Shown: positions 1 to 9,240 of the stretch, one piece after another | Layout: each line of letters starts with the position of its first letter | Position numbering within the stretch: the stretch's first letter is position 1 | Assembly: GCA_050942615.1 (NCBI GenBank) | Contig: JBMNNQ010000002.1 | Location: 27,133-91,132, forward strand | Length of the DNA: 64,000 nucleotides | From: JAAZMI01 sp050942615 | Lineage (GTDB): Bacteria > Bacillota > Dethiobacteria > DTU022 > UBA8154 | Direction of reading: 5' to 3' | The notes under the pieces: generated by a model | Databases searched by the model: none | What the model saw: the letters and a program-made list of their open reading frames with translations, nothing else | What the model was told of the DNA's origin: nothing | Position numbers and translations under genes: made by a program

Positions 1-3000
1 TTAAAAACCGGTATGCTCTACAGGTCTATTCGGCCCGTTATTTGGACGAGGGCAAAGAGGATCTGGTTTCTGCAAGGGATGATCTGGCTGATTCAGATCT
101 GATCCTTTTATACAGATCAGCGGGCGAAGCCGTTTGGGATGAACTGGAAATGGAAGTTAAACGGCTTGGCAAACCGGTGGTTTGTTTGGGGCACGATCCG
201 ATGCTTTGGTTGCTGTCCAGTGTGCCCCTGGAGATCGTTGATAAATGCAACACCTACGTGGTTTACGGTGGTGCCGATAATTTTGCTCAGATGTTAAACT
301 GCCTGGTGGCAGAGGTACTGGGCTTACAGGTTGACTATGAGGAACCCTTCGCCCACCCTTGGGAGGGGATCTATCATCCCCGGGCACCCCATTATTTTGA
401 TAACCTGGAGGACTACTTAAATTGGTACAAACCCCGCAAGGCGCCGACTATTGGCCTTCTGCTGGCACGGGGTTATTGGGTAAACGACAATATAGCTGTG
501 GAGAAACTTTTGATCGAACTTTTTGAGGCACAGGGCTATAATGTTATCCCTGCTTTTTGTTATTCTGTAAAAGATGCAGAGTTAGGTACCAGGGGTTCTG
601 CCGGTGTAGTTCAGGATTTCTTTTTTGATCGCGAGGGCCGGCCTGTTATCAAGGCCATGGTTAAGCTAATTTCTTTCTTTCTAGAATCCAGTAGGGTCAC
701 AGGTGTTCATGAGGAAAATGTGGCTGCAGCGGGGGTCGATTTGCTGAAAAAGTTGGATGTTCCTGTTTTCCAGCCTGTTGTTTCCTATCATCGCACTATA
801 GAGGAATGGACGGCAGATCCCCAGGGGTTAAGTAACGAAATTTCTTGGTCGATCTCTATGCCGGAGTTTGAAGGGGTTATTGAACCCCTTTATATCGGGG
901 GTATAGGCGGGGAGAACGACCTGGAGTACAGGGATCCCCAGCCAGAACGCTGCCGGCACCTGGTAGACAGGGTGCACAGCTGGCTCCGTTTGGCTGAAAA
1001 ACCGACTGCGGAACGCAGGGTAGCTTTTATTTTACACAACAACCCCTGTGCTTCAGTGGAAGCTACTGTAGGGGGTGGTGCCAACCTGGACACCCTGGAA
1101 AGTGTGGCCCGGGTTTTGCAGCAGATGCAACAAAAAGGCTACGCTGTGAATATTCCCGCAGACGGTAGGGAATTAATTGACAACATAATGGATCATAAGG
1201 CTGTTTCTGAATTCCGCTGGACCACCACAGACGAAATTGTCAGCAAAGGCGGGGCGTTGAAGTTGGTCCCGGTGGAAGAATATTGCGCCTGGTTTGATAC
1301 CCTTTCTTCGCATGTCAGAAAACGGGTTACAGATGCCTGGGGTAAGCCTCCGGGGGAAGAACTGAACGGGGTGCCGGCTGCCATGGTCTACGCAGGAAAG
1401 ATTCTGGTTACCGGCGTGCAATACGGCCAGGCGGTGATCTGTGTCCAGCCTAAACGCGGTTGTGCAGGCCCTAAGTGTGATGGCCGGGTCTGTAAAATAT
1501 TGCATGACCCCGACATTCCCCCGCCACACCAGTATATGGCTACTTACCGCTATATCGAACATGACTTTAAAGCAGATGTGATCATACACGTGGGCACCCA
1601 CGGCAACCTGGAATTTCTGCCGGGCAAGGGCGCCGGGCTTTCCCAAGATTGTTATCCTGATTTGGGGATAGGTGAAATACCGCACCTTTACATCTATAAT
1701 GCTGACAACCCGCCGGAGGGAGTGATTGCCAAGAGAAGAAGCTATGCTGCGCTGGTAGACCATATGCAGACGGTGATGACTGAAAGCGGCCTTTATGCTG
1801 AACTGGCAGAATTGGACCGTTACCTGGAGGAGTACGAAAAAGCCAAAGTGGCAGATCCCACCCGGGCACACCTGCTGGAACACATGATAATTGAGGAAAT
1901 CAAAAAGACAAATTTAGACAAACAGATCCCCGTAGCAGGAGGGCATGAAAATATAACTGAAATTATTGAAGAAGCCCACGGCATCCTTTCTTCTGTCCGC
2001 AACACCCGGATTCAAGACGGTATGCATGTTTTCGGCCAGCTGCCGGAGGGAGAACAAAGGGTATCTTTCATAAATTCCATACTGCGTTTTGACGCCGGCC
2101 AGGATGTTTCCCTACGCCGCAGCATTGCCGCCCTAATGGGCCTTGATCTGTCAGCCTTAATCACCAATCAGAACAGCATTTCCCTTCAATATGGAAAATC
2201 CCATGGTGCTCTTCTGGAAGAAATAGATTTGGCCGGTAAAGAATTTATTAAATACTTTCTCCAAGGGGAAAAAGTAAGCCCTGCCTTAGCCCATGAAGTT
2301 TTGGGTGATAGATTTTACCGTCCCCAGGCTCTGCCTTTACTCCATGAGGTTTTGCCCAGGGTGCTGGATCTGAATGAAAGGATAGAGGCTTCCCGGGAAA
2401 TCGAAGCCCTTCTGAGTGGGTTCCAGGGCAGCTATATCCCGGCCGGTCCCTCCGGCCTGATTACCCGCGGCAGAGATGACGTTTTGCCCACGGGCCGTAA
2501 TTTTTATTCTTTAGACCCCCACCGGGTACCCACCAAAGCTGCCTGGGAGGTAGGTAAACGCCTGGCAGATAAGGTACTGGCCAAGCACCTGACAGAAGAA
2601 AACAGGTATCCTGAAAATATCGCCCTTTACTGGATGTGCACGGATATTATGTGGGCGGACGGGGAGGGTTTAGGCCAAATGCTTTACCTGTTGGGTGTCA
2701 AGCCCAAATGGCTGCCCAATGGCAGGGTGGCAGGGGTTGAAGTCATTCCCCCGGAGGAATTGGGGCGGCCGCGCATTGACCTCACTATCAGGGTTTCCGG
2801 GATTACCAGGGATATGTTTTGTAACTGTGTGGAACTGTTGGATGAAGCGATCAGCACAGTAGCCGCACTGGACGAACCCGTGGAACAAAATTATGTGCGT
2901 AAACATACCCTTGCCCAGCTTGACGGCAAGCAAGACCAAGAGTCCTGGCGGGAGGCCACTTTGCGTATTTTTGCTGCCAAACCCGGCACCTATTCTTCAG

Positions 3001-3788
3001 GGGTAAAATTAGCGGTTTATGCTGCGGCCTGGAAAGAAGAAAAAGATTTAGCAGATGTTTTCCTCTTTTGGAACGGCTACGCTTACGGCAAAGATGTTTA
3101 TGGCCGGGAAGCCTTTAAACAGCTGCAATCAAGTTTAAGCACTGTGGATGTCACCTACAACAAAGTAGTTACTGATGAAAGTGATCTTTTTAGCTGCTGT
3201 TGCTACTTCGGTACCCATGGAGGCCTGACTGCTGCAGCCAGGGCCGCCTCCGGCAAAGACGTCAGGGTTTACTACGGGGATACCAGGGAACCGGAACATG
3301 TAGAAGTAAGAACTTTGGCTGATGAAGTACGGCGTATAGTAAGAACAAAATTGCTCAACCCCAAGTGGATTGAAGGCCAGAAAAGGCACGGCTATAAAGG
3401 AGCGGGTGATATTTCTAAAAGGATAGGGCGCGTTTATGGTTGGGAGGCTACCACCCGGGAGGTGGATGACTGGATCTTTGATGATATCACCAGAACCTTT
3501 GTTTTAGACGAAGAAAACCGCAAATTTTTTGAGGAACATAACCCCTGGGCGATGGAGGAAATAGCCCGCCGTCTGTTAGAGGCCTACCAGCGCGGACTCT
3601 GGGATGCAGATCTGGAGGTGATCGATGGCCTAAAAGAATATTATCTGGATATTGAGGGTTGGATCGAAGAAAAAATGGGCGAAGTGCAGGGCGATTTCCA
3701 GGGAGGTGCTGTAGACATATTCACTCATGAAGAAGTGGCTGACTGGGGTGCCAAGATGCAGGAAATAAAAGAAAAATTAAAAAGTTAA
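1..3788 (+). CDS. cobN: CobN-type cobaltochelatase large subunit, 5' truncated by window edge
   Basis: Large class I chelatase subunit of the CobN/BchH/ChlH family, which inserts cobalt (or another divalent metal) into a tetrapyrrole with ATP-using partner subunits. The frame is open from base 3, so the true start lies outside the window; the first in-frame start-like codon (TTG 42) falls inside conserved sequence. The visible part is over 1,250 residues, the normal CobN size. It carries the family hallmark GTHGNLEFLPGKG near residue 515 and a CAGPKCDGRVC cysteine cluster just before it. Two metal-chelate binding lipoproteins follow in the same direction. No CobS/CobT or ChlI/ChlD partner is visible, so the metal could be other than cobalt. 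Confidence 0.93.
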   Translation, partial: KNRYALQVYSARYLDEGKEDLVSARDDLADSDLILLYRSAGEAVWDELEMEVKRLGKPVVCLGHDPMLWLLSSVPLEIVDKCNTYVVYGGADNFAQMLNCLVAEVLGLQVDYEEPFAHPWEGIYHPRAPHYFDNLEDYLNWYKPRKAPTIGLLLARGYWVNDNIAVEKLLIELFEAQGYNVIPAFCYSVKDAELGTRGSAGVVQDFFFDREGRPVIKAMVKLISFFLESSRVTGVHEENVAAAGVDLLKKLDVPVFQPVVSYHRTIEEWTADPQGLSNEISWSISMPEFEGVIEPLYIGGIGGENDLEYRDPQPERCRHLVDRVHSWLRLAEKPTAERRVAFILHNNPCASVEATVGGGANLDTLESVARVLQQMQQKGYAVNIPADGRELIDNIMDHKAVSEFRWTTTDEIVSKGGALKLVPVEEYCAWFDTLSSHVRKRVTDAWGKPPGEELNGVPAAMVYAGKILVTGVQYGQAVICVQPKRGCAGPKCDGRVCKILHDPDIPPPHQYMATYRYIEHDFKADVIIHVGTHGNLEFLPGKGAGLSQDCYPDLGIGEIPHLYIYNADNPPEGVIAKRRSYAALVDHMQTVMTESGLYAELAELDRYLEEYEKAKVADPTRAHLLEHMIIEEIKKTNLDKQIPVAGGHENITEIIEEAHGILSSVRNTRIQDGMHVFGQLPEGEQRVSFINSILRFDAGQDVSLRRSIAALMGLDLSALITNQNSISLQYGKSHGALLEEIDLAGKEFIKYFLQGEKVSPALAHEVLGDRFYRPQALPLLHEVLPRVLDLNERIEASREIEALLSGFQGSYIPAGPSGLITRGRDDVLPTGRNFYSLDPHRVPTKAAWEVGKRLADKVLAKHLTEENRYPENIALYWMCTDIMWADGEGLGQMLYLLGVKPKWLPNGRVAGVEVIPPEELGRPRIDLTIRVSGITRDMFCNCVELLDEAISTVAALDEPVEQNYVRKHTLAQLDGKQDQESWREATLRIFAAKPGTYSSGVKLAVYAAAWKEEKDLADVFLFWNGYAYGKDVYGREAFKQLQSSLSTVDVTYNKVVTDESDLFSCCCYFGTHGGLTAAARAASGKDVRVYYGDTREPEHVEVRTLADEVRRIVRTKLLNPKWIEGQKRHGYKGAGDISKRIGRVYGWEATTREVDDWIFDDITRTFVLDEENRKFFEEHNPWAMEEIARRLLEAYQRGLWDADLEVIDGLKEYYLDIEGWIEEKMGEVQGDFQGGAVDIFTHEEVADWGAKMQEIKEKLKS

Positions 3789-3862
3789 GTGATGCTGCCC
3801 TGAGGGGTTCAAGCTATGATGTGTATAGGGAAAACGGGGGACTGAAAGGGGTGGATAATAAA

Positions 3863-4957
3863 TTGAGATTTAAAAAACATATAGCTTTCACTCTACTATG
3901 TCTTTGGGGATGCTTTTTGCTGGCGGCCGGCTGTGGGGAGGGCGGTTCTCATCTAGAATCCGGAGGCAAACCTGGTAATGAATCTGTTACTATTACTGAT
4001 TCTGCCGGCAGAAGTGTGGTTGTGCCCCAGCCTTTGGAAAGGGCGGTTGTTTTATATACCGGTATGGCGGAAGCGGTGAATATAATAAAGGCGCAGGATA
4101 AGGTTGTCGGTGTAGATATGAGTGTACAAACGCACCCCTACTTAGGTATGCAAAATAAAGTATCGGTGGGGGAAAGTACGCAGCCCAACTATGAAAGAAT
4201 TGCTGAGCTCAGGCCGCAAGCAGTTGTTGTGCCGGCTAGTATCGGCCCCATCCCTGTTCAGGAAATAACCGAAAAACTGGAACCGGCAGGGATCAGGGTT
4301 GTGCTTTTGGATATTCACAAACCGGAAACAAGCGAAGATGCCCTAAAAATATTGGCCAAAATCTTTGCAAAAGAAAAAGAAGCGGCAGAATTTTTAAAAT
4401 GGAAGGCTGCACAAATAGCAATATTAGACAAGGTAAACAGCTTGCAGGCAGAACAAAAAACAAGTGTTTTTACCACAACTACAACGAATTTTGAACTTGA
4501 AAAATGGAATACTTCAGGCACCGGTCTGGCTGCACACCAGACAATTGAATTGGCCGGCGGAATTAACGCGGCCCGGGAACTGCAAGGTTCGGTTTCCGTG
4601 AGTCCGGAATGGATTTTGGAACAAAACCCCGGCGCCCTGGTTTTTAATGACCGTGCAGACAACATTGTGGGTTTTACAGTGAAGGATTTTGAAAAGGCAG
4701 AACAATTTAAAGCAAAGGTAGAGGCTCATTCAATATTTAGCAATACAGCTGCTGCACAAGAAAGCCGGATCTGCATTATTGATAACAGTATTTTTAGCGG
4801 TGACAAATCCTTCCTGGGGGCGCTCTACTTGGCCAAGTGGCTGTACCCCGATCAGTTCCGGGACGTGGATCCCAACGCAGCTTTGCAAGAGTACTTTGAA
4901 AGATGGGTGGGCATAACTTTTCAGGGGCTATGGATCTATCCATCTACATCAGAATAG
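3863..4957 (+). CDS. ABC transporter substrate-binding lipoprotein (FecB/BtuF-like), copy 1
   Basis: Periplasmic-binding-protein-like lipoprotein of the siderophore/cobalamin/metal-chelate class. From the TTG at 3863 the product starts with a basic n-region, a hydrophobic core and a lipobox ending in Cys24 (LAAGC), so it should be anchored outside the membrane. Typical features are TDSAGRSVVVPQPLERAV after the linker and an ELRPQAVVV strand. An in-frame GTG at 3821 would add a non-signal-like extension; the TTG has a GGGGTGG ribosome site close upstream and is preferred. It lies about 75 bases after cobN and is paralogous to the next gene. No permease or ATPase is visible nearby. The ligand is unknown. 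Confidence 0.85.
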   Translation: MRFKKHIAFTLLCLWGCFLLAAGCGEGGSHLESGGKPGNESVTITDSAGRSVVVPQPLERAVVLYTGMAEAVNIIKAQDKVVGVDMSVQTHPYLGMQNKVSVGESTQPNYERIAELRPQAVVVPASIGPIPVQEITEKLEPAGIRVVLLDIHKPETSEDALKILAKIFAKEKEAAEFLKWKAAQIAILDKVNSLQAEQKTSVFTTTTTNFELEKWNTSGTGLAAHQTIELAGGINAARELQGSVSVSPEWILEQNPGALVFNDRADNIVGFTVKDFEKAEQFKAKVEAHSIFSNTAAAQESRICIIDNSIFSGDKSFLGALYLAKWLYPDQFRDVDPNAALQEYFERWVGITFQGLWIYPSTSE

Positions 4958-5019
4958 AAAAAGCTGAAACTGCCTTGGTTTCTGAAAACTGTTTAAGTAT
5001 TTTTAGGAAAGGATAATTA

Positions 5020-6096
5020 ATGATGTCAAGAAAAAATTTATTTTTCGTCTTGTTCTGCATGCTGTGTTGTTTAACAGCGTTAACGCCCGGTTGTGGCCAA
5101 AGTGAATCTCAAATAGGGCCGGGGGTTAAGCCCGTTGTGATTGTTGATTCGGCGGGCAGGAGCGTGGAACTGCCCCAGCCTTTGGAAAAGGTAGTTATTC
5201 TTAACACCGATGTGGCTGAAGCTATGCGTATTTTAAAGGTTCATCACAACGTTTTAGGTGTTAGCGATACCATTCAAAAGGATCCTTATCTTGGTTTGCA
5301 GGACAGGGATTTTATAGGGAAATGGAACACCCCCAACTATGAAAAAATCGTTGAATTAAAGCCACAGGTTGTTGTCTCTTATAGTGGAACACCCGGTCTG
5401 GAATTAGCAGAAAAATTAGAGCCAGCCGGGATAAAGGTGGTTTTTTTAGATTTATTTAAACCTGAAACATATAATGATGATCTTAAAACTTTGGGTAAAA
5501 TGTTTGGGAAAGAAGAAGAAGCAAATTCATTTATCAAGTGGAAAGATGAAAAAATAGTGATGTTGGAACGGTTAAATGATTTAAAAACAGAACAAAAACC
5601 AAAGGTTTTTGGGATGTGGGCCAGTAACTTTCAAAAAGAACAGTGGAAGACCTTTGCTACAGGCACTTCCGTACACCAGGGTATCGAAATGGCGGGTGGA
5701 ATTAATATAGCACGTAAAATGGAAAATTACCCTGAAGTTAGCCCGGAATGGATCTTGCAGCAAGACCCGCATGTAGTTATTATGGCCCTGGCCGAAAAAA
5801 ACGACTTAGGCTATAAGGCGACAAATCTATCCAGCGCTGAAGGACTACAAGAAGACATTGTTAACCATAAGGTTTTTAACAAAACAACGGCTGCCAGAGA
5901 AAAACGGGTATATTTTGTTAGCACCAGCATGCTGGGCGGTGATAAAACATATCTGGGGGCGCTGTACCTGGCCAAATGGTTCTACCCGGACCGGTTTATG
6001 GATGTGGAGCCCGATCAGGTTTTGCAAGAATACTTTGAAACGTGGTTGGACGTACCTTTTCAGGGTAAATGGGCCTTTCCCCCGGTATTAGATTAG
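5020..6096 (+). CDS. ABC transporter substrate-binding lipoprotein (FecB/BtuF-like), copy 2
   Basis: Close paralogue of the preceding lipoprotein: the same VDSAGRSVELPQPLEKVV entry, the same EPAGIKVVFLDLFKPET segment and the same DKTYLGALYLAKWFYPD region near the C-terminus. The signal peptide ends in a lipobox (LTPGC, Cys25). The ATG at 5020 (or 5023) follows an AGGAAAGG ribosome site. Tandem duplication followed by divergence is the simplest origin, and the two may bind different chelates for one permease. Position after cobN suggests a role in metal or corrinoid uptake (inference). No terminator is obvious before the next promoter. Confidence 0.88.
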   Translation: MMSRKNLFFVLFCMLCCLTALTPGCGQSESQIGPGVKPVVIVDSAGRSVELPQPLEKVVILNTDVAEAMRILKVHHNVLGVSDTIQKDPYLGLQDRDFIGKWNTPNYEKIVELKPQVVVSYSGTPGLELAEKLEPAGIKVVFLDLFKPETYNDDLKTLGKMFGKEEEANSFIKWKDEKIVMLERLNDLKTEQKPKVFGMWASNFQKEQWKTFATGTSVHQGIEMAGGINIARKMENYPEVSPEWILQQDPHVVIMALAEKNDLGYKATNLSSAEGLQEDIVNHKVFNKTTAAREKRVYFVSTSMLGGDKTYLGALYLAKWFYPDRFMDVEPDQVLQEYFETWLDVPFQGKWAFPPVLD

Positions 6097-6168
6097 GATG
6101 GCATCCCTTTTGGGCACACTGGATCAAAATCAGGAAATATTTAAAAAAATATAATTTTAAAAACCCCC

Positions 6169-6197
6169 TTGCGCATTCTTGTGATATGTTGTAAAAT
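6169..6197 (+). promoter_or_regulatory. Sigma-A type promoter of the T-box leader
   Basis: TTGCGC at 6169-6174 and TAAAAT at 6192-6197 with a 17-base spacer. Transcription would start near 6204, just ahead of the T-box stem I elements. Confidence 0.6.
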
Positions 6198-6203
6198 AGG
6201 CCA

Positions 6204-6540
6204 TAACAAATGAATATAAAAAAGCTTTGAAGGAGAAAAGTAGATTGGGGTACTTCCTGCAGAAAGGCGGGGGCCAAAGGCTGTGAGCCCCCCCGGAAGG
6301 AGCCAGTTGAAGTTCACTCCGGAGCTTCCGTTTGAAATCCCTGCAGGGAGAGTAGGGCGCTGACGGGTTCTCACCCGTTATCCCAGAGGAGGAATAAGAC
6401 CTCCATGTCTGCTGTAATTAACGGCAGGTCAGGAATTTGTTCCTTAATGCCAAGAGGGCCGTGTGCCGATAGGCACCGGTCAAATAGGGTGGTACCGCGG
6501 AAGATAATTCGCCCCTTAAGGGGGCGATTTTTATTTTCAG
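6204..6540 (+). ncRNA. T-box riboswitch leader, specifier reads UUC (Phe)
   Basis: The conserved T-box AGGGTGGTACCGCGG lies at 6486-6500, followed by an intrinsic terminator hairpin (6510-6526) with a T-rich tail. Stem I is closed by CTTCCTGCAG (about 6253) pairing with CTGCAGGGAG (about 6341). It contains an AGTA element (6239), a GC-rich distal hairpin with a GTGAGCC loop, and the specifier context GAAgTTCACTCCGGAG, placing codon TTC at 6313-6315. The linker GAGTAGG and an ACGGG/CCCGT stem follow. The TGGT in the T-box would pair with an ACCA 3' end, fitting a tRNA with discriminator A such as tRNA-Phe. The regulated gene is an acyl-CoA ligase, which is unusual. The specifier is assigned by alignment to known leaders by eye. 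Confidence 0.88.
6510..6537 (+). terminator. Intrinsic terminator of the T-box leader
   Basis: CGCCCC/GGGGCG hairpin with a TTAA-type loop followed by ATTTTTATTTT. It overlaps the downstream part of the T-box region, as expected for the terminator/antiterminator switch. Confidence 0.85.
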
Positions 6541-6706
6541 GATTTAAGGCCTGGTGTTTGCTGCTTTCGTCCCTAATGAAAAATGCAGTAAACACTTTTT
6601 TATTTTTTAAAACAGCAACAGACATACGCCCGGAAAAGATATTAAAAAAACCTGTCCGGCGCTTACAGGAACAAAGTTTCAAATTAATAGGGAGGGGCAT
6701 CTAAAA

Positions 6707-8290
6707 ATGAATTTTGGCCGTTACGGTATTCTCAATGCCAAGAGGTACCCGCATAAAGAATTTCTTGTAGAGCAGAAGCCGTCTGAAAGGGAAAGAAGGT
6801 CGCTGACCTGGAAGGAATTCAACACCGCAACAAATAAAGTTGCCAATTACCTGCGGGATCACTTAGGGGTGCAAAAGGGTGACTTTGTACTTCACCTGCA
6901 GATGAACAGCTTGGAATGGGTGATCACCTTTCATGCTATTTTAAGAATCGGGGCGGTGGCGGTCCCCCTTAACTTCCGTTTTGCTGCCAATGATATTCAA
7001 CATGCTGCTGCAGCATGCAATCCCAAGGCTTTTATTTTAGGCGAGGGCTTTTTACCCAAGGTGGAACCCATCAAAAACACACTGGAAAGTATCAGCGCAT
7101 ACATTTGTATCGGCGAGTGTGTTCCCGCCGGGATGGTTTCTTACCATGATATTATCAAAACCGGTAACCCTAAGGATGTGCTGGTTGATGTGCAAAAAGA
7201 TGATCCGGCGGAACTGATGTTTACCTCTGGGACGACAGGCCCCCCCAAGCCGGTTTGCCATTCGCATGACACCCTTTACCAAATAGGTGTCGGGAATGCC
7301 CTGACTTATAGCGAAGGGCAGGACACAGTTTATTTAGCGCCCCACCCTTTTTACCACAGCGGCAGTTTCTTTTTGTCCTTTCCTTCTTATCTTGCGGGCG
7401 GCAAGATTGTTATGTTGCTGGAATTGAATGATCCGAGCTACTTATTGGCAACAATTTGCGATGAAAAGGTTAATAACGGCTGGGTGGCTGTTCCTATCAT
7501 GTCTGATTCCATAAACGCCGTTAAAAAAGGCTTGATTGATCTCTCCCGGTACGACTTTTCACATGTTACCGGCAGCATTGTAATCGGTGCGCAGCCGGTT
7601 CCCTTTTCACTCTTTCAGGATATGAAAAGGCTTTTACCCTTTAAAACAGGTAATATTTATGGTATTACAGAAGGCGGCGGCGGCGGGCTGATCAACCTTT
7701 GTGATGAGGATATTTTAACAAAACCCGGCTCCATCGGTAAGCCCACCTTTAATACCGAGGCGCGGATTGTTGATGAAAACGGAAAGGATGTACCTGTCGG
7801 GGAGGTTGGGGAGTTAATTTTGTACGGTTCAAGAAATATGAAGGAATATTTTAGAAACCCCGCTATGACTGCGTCTGCCTTACAGGACGGTTGGCTTTAT
7901 ACCGGGGATCTGGCCAGGAAAGATGAAGATGGTTATTTCTATATTGTGGATCGGAAAAAGGATCTGATTATTCGCGGCGGTGAAAACATCTTTCCCGTGG
8001 AAATCGAAGACTGCCTGCGGCATCATGCCAAAATTAGGGATGTGGCGGTGATCGGTTATCCCCATCCCCGGCTGGTAGAAATAGCGATGGCCATCGTGCA
8101 GCTGCATCCGGGGGAAACAATGGAGGAAAAAGAGGTAGTTGAATTTTGTGCCCGGCATGGCTTGGCTAAATTTAAATGGCCCGAACGCGTTGTGTTTGAT
8201 ATTGTGTTGCGCAATGATACCGGTAAAATTAATAAACCCAAACTGCGGGAAAAATACCTAAGCCATGAAAAAGTTGCTGCCGTTAAATAA
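6707..8290 (+). CDS. AMP-forming acyl-CoA synthetase/ligase (T-box associated)
   Basis: ANL superfamily enzyme that adenylates a carboxylic acid and transfers it to CoA. Visible core motifs are the P-loop FTSGTTGPPKPV near residue 172, YGITEGG near 325, YTGDLA near 400, the hinge DRKKDLIIRGGENIFP near 415, and the C-terminal catalytic Lys context NDTGKINKPK near 505. Length (527 aa) is normal. The ATG follows a GGGAGGGG ribosome site. About 165 bases separate it from the T-box terminator, with no intervening gene. The substrate cannot be read from the sequence; Phe-type T-box control would fit an aryl acid from aromatic amino-acid metabolism, but this is inference. Confidence 0.9.
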   Translation: MNFGRYGILNAKRYPHKEFLVEQKPSERERRSLTWKEFNTATNKVANYLRDHLGVQKGDFVLHLQMNSLEWVITFHAILRIGAVAVPLNFRFAANDIQHAAAACNPKAFILGEGFLPKVEPIKNTLESISAYICIGECVPAGMVSYHDIIKTGNPKDVLVDVQKDDPAELMFTSGTTGPPKPVCHSHDTLYQIGVGNALTYSEGQDTVYLAPHPFYHSGSFFLSFPSYLAGGKIVMLLELNDPSYLLATICDEKVNNGWVAVPIMSDSINAVKKGLIDLSRYDFSHVTGSIVIGAQPVPFSLFQDMKRLLPFKTGNIYGITEGGGGGLINLCDEDILTKPGSIGKPTFNTEARIVDENGKDVPVGEVGELILYGSRNMKEYFRNPAMTASALQDGWLYTGDLARKDEDGYFYIVDRKKDLIIRGGENIFPVEIEDCLRHHAKIRDVAVIGYPHPRLVEIAMAIVQLHPGETMEEKEVVEFCARHGLAKFKWPERVVFDIVLRNDTGKINKPKLREKYLSHEKVAAVK

Positions 8291-8329
8291 TCCCCGGACA
8301 GGGCTGTTCTTTTTGCTTACAGCCTGTGT

Positions 8330-9043
8330 TTGTTCTATAATGTAATTATGGTTCAGGGGGGGGTGGAGAAAGCAGTTTTCAAACGCTGCATGGCTGTTAT
8401 GGACGAATTATTTCTTAAAAAGCAAACGTGTTTGTTGTGTGCTGCAAAATTTAAAAGCAGCAGGGTTAAAAGAAGTAAACAGCACCTGTTAAAAAGGGAT
8501 TCCGACTTTTGTGTACACTATAAGGGTAAAAACCCCGATTTTTATAACGTTTTTGTCTGCCCGCAGTGCGGTTACGGTTTTTCTGAAAACTTTAAAATTC
8601 CTGCAGTGGAGAAAATAAAGATAATTAAAACAGAGATTAAACCCCCGGCAGATGATTTATGCGGTTTGCGTACGGTGGAGCAGGCTATTCAGGCCTACCA
8701 GACTGCATTAAAGTGTGCTCTGCTGGGGGAAGAAAGGGAAACCATTATCGCAGGCATATATCTTCACCTGGCCTGGTTTAACAGGTTTATAAAAAATGAA
8801 GACGCCGAAGTTGAAAATTTAGAAAAAGCAATGCACTATTATGAAAAAGCAATCACCACAGACCGGAAATTGGAAAACCCGGCCACTGTTTTTTATTTAA
8901 TTGGTGAAATAAGCAGTAGAACCGGTGATGATAAAAGGGCAGTGAAATTTTTTGCCCGTATCGTTAATGATAAAAAAATAAAAAACCCCAATATTATCAG
9001 AATGGCCCGGGAAAGGTGGCAGGAAATTCGTGCTGCCCGGTGA
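8330..9043 (+). CDS. DUF2225-family protein with CxxC pairs and TPR-like C-terminus
   Basis: The N-terminal part has two Cys pairs, CLLC and CPQCGYGF, typical of the DUF2225 family of Firmicutes and probably a zinc-ribbon-like fold. The C-terminal half is helical and TPR-like (LEKAMHYYEKAIT and AVKFFARIV segments). No signal peptide or transmembrane segment is seen, so it is likely cytoplasmic. The start is uncertain: candidates are TTG 8330, ATG 8348, GTG 8363, ATG 8390 and ATG 8399, and none has an ideal ribosome site. It lies 40 bases after the acyl-CoA ligase and may be co-transcribed. Its function is unknown. Confidence 0.7.
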   Translation: MFYNVIMVQGGVEKAVFKRCMAVMDELFLKKQTCLLCAAKFKSSRVKRSKQHLLKRDSDFCVHYKGKNPDFYNVFVCPQCGYGFSENFKIPAVEKIKIIKTEIKPPADDLCGLRTVEQAIQAYQTALKCALLGEERETIIAGIYLHLAWFNRFIKNEDAEVENLEKAMHYYEKAITTDRKLENPATVFYLIGEISSRTGDDKRAVKFFARIVNDKKIKNPNIIRMARERWQEIRAAR

Positions 9044-9203
9044 AAGGATAATTTTAGTTTTCTTTGAGTGGCATTTTAATATGGGGAGGGTGATTGAAAA
9101 CCTGTTATTAAAGGGTTGTCCCCTGCAATTTCCATGAACCTTAGTAGGGGGGCATCTTAAAAACTGTTTCCGCAGGAAGTGAATATGCTATTAACTGGTG
9201 TCC

Positions 9204-9240
9204 AAGGCCTTCCCTTTGCTTGTGGGGAAGGCCTTTATTT
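9204..9240. terminator. Terminator between convergent genes
   Basis: AAGGCCTTCCC pairs with GGGGAAGGCCTT around a 9-base loop and is followed by a T-rich tail on the plus strand. It separates the plus-strand DUF2225 gene from the minus-strand regulator whose stop codon is at its right edge. Confidence 0.75.

Noticed and set aside
1173..1883. Minus-strand open frame of 236 codons
   Set aside because: It lies wholly within the conserved central part of cobN, antisense to it, and shows no family features or ribosome site.
5858..6374. Several short frames overlapping the end of the second lipoprotein and the T-box leader
   Set aside because: They are alternative-frame shadows of the lipoprotein or of structured RNA.
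6405..6704. Open frame of 99 codons after the T-box specifier region
   Set aside because: It crosses the T-box and its terminator and has no protein-like composition.
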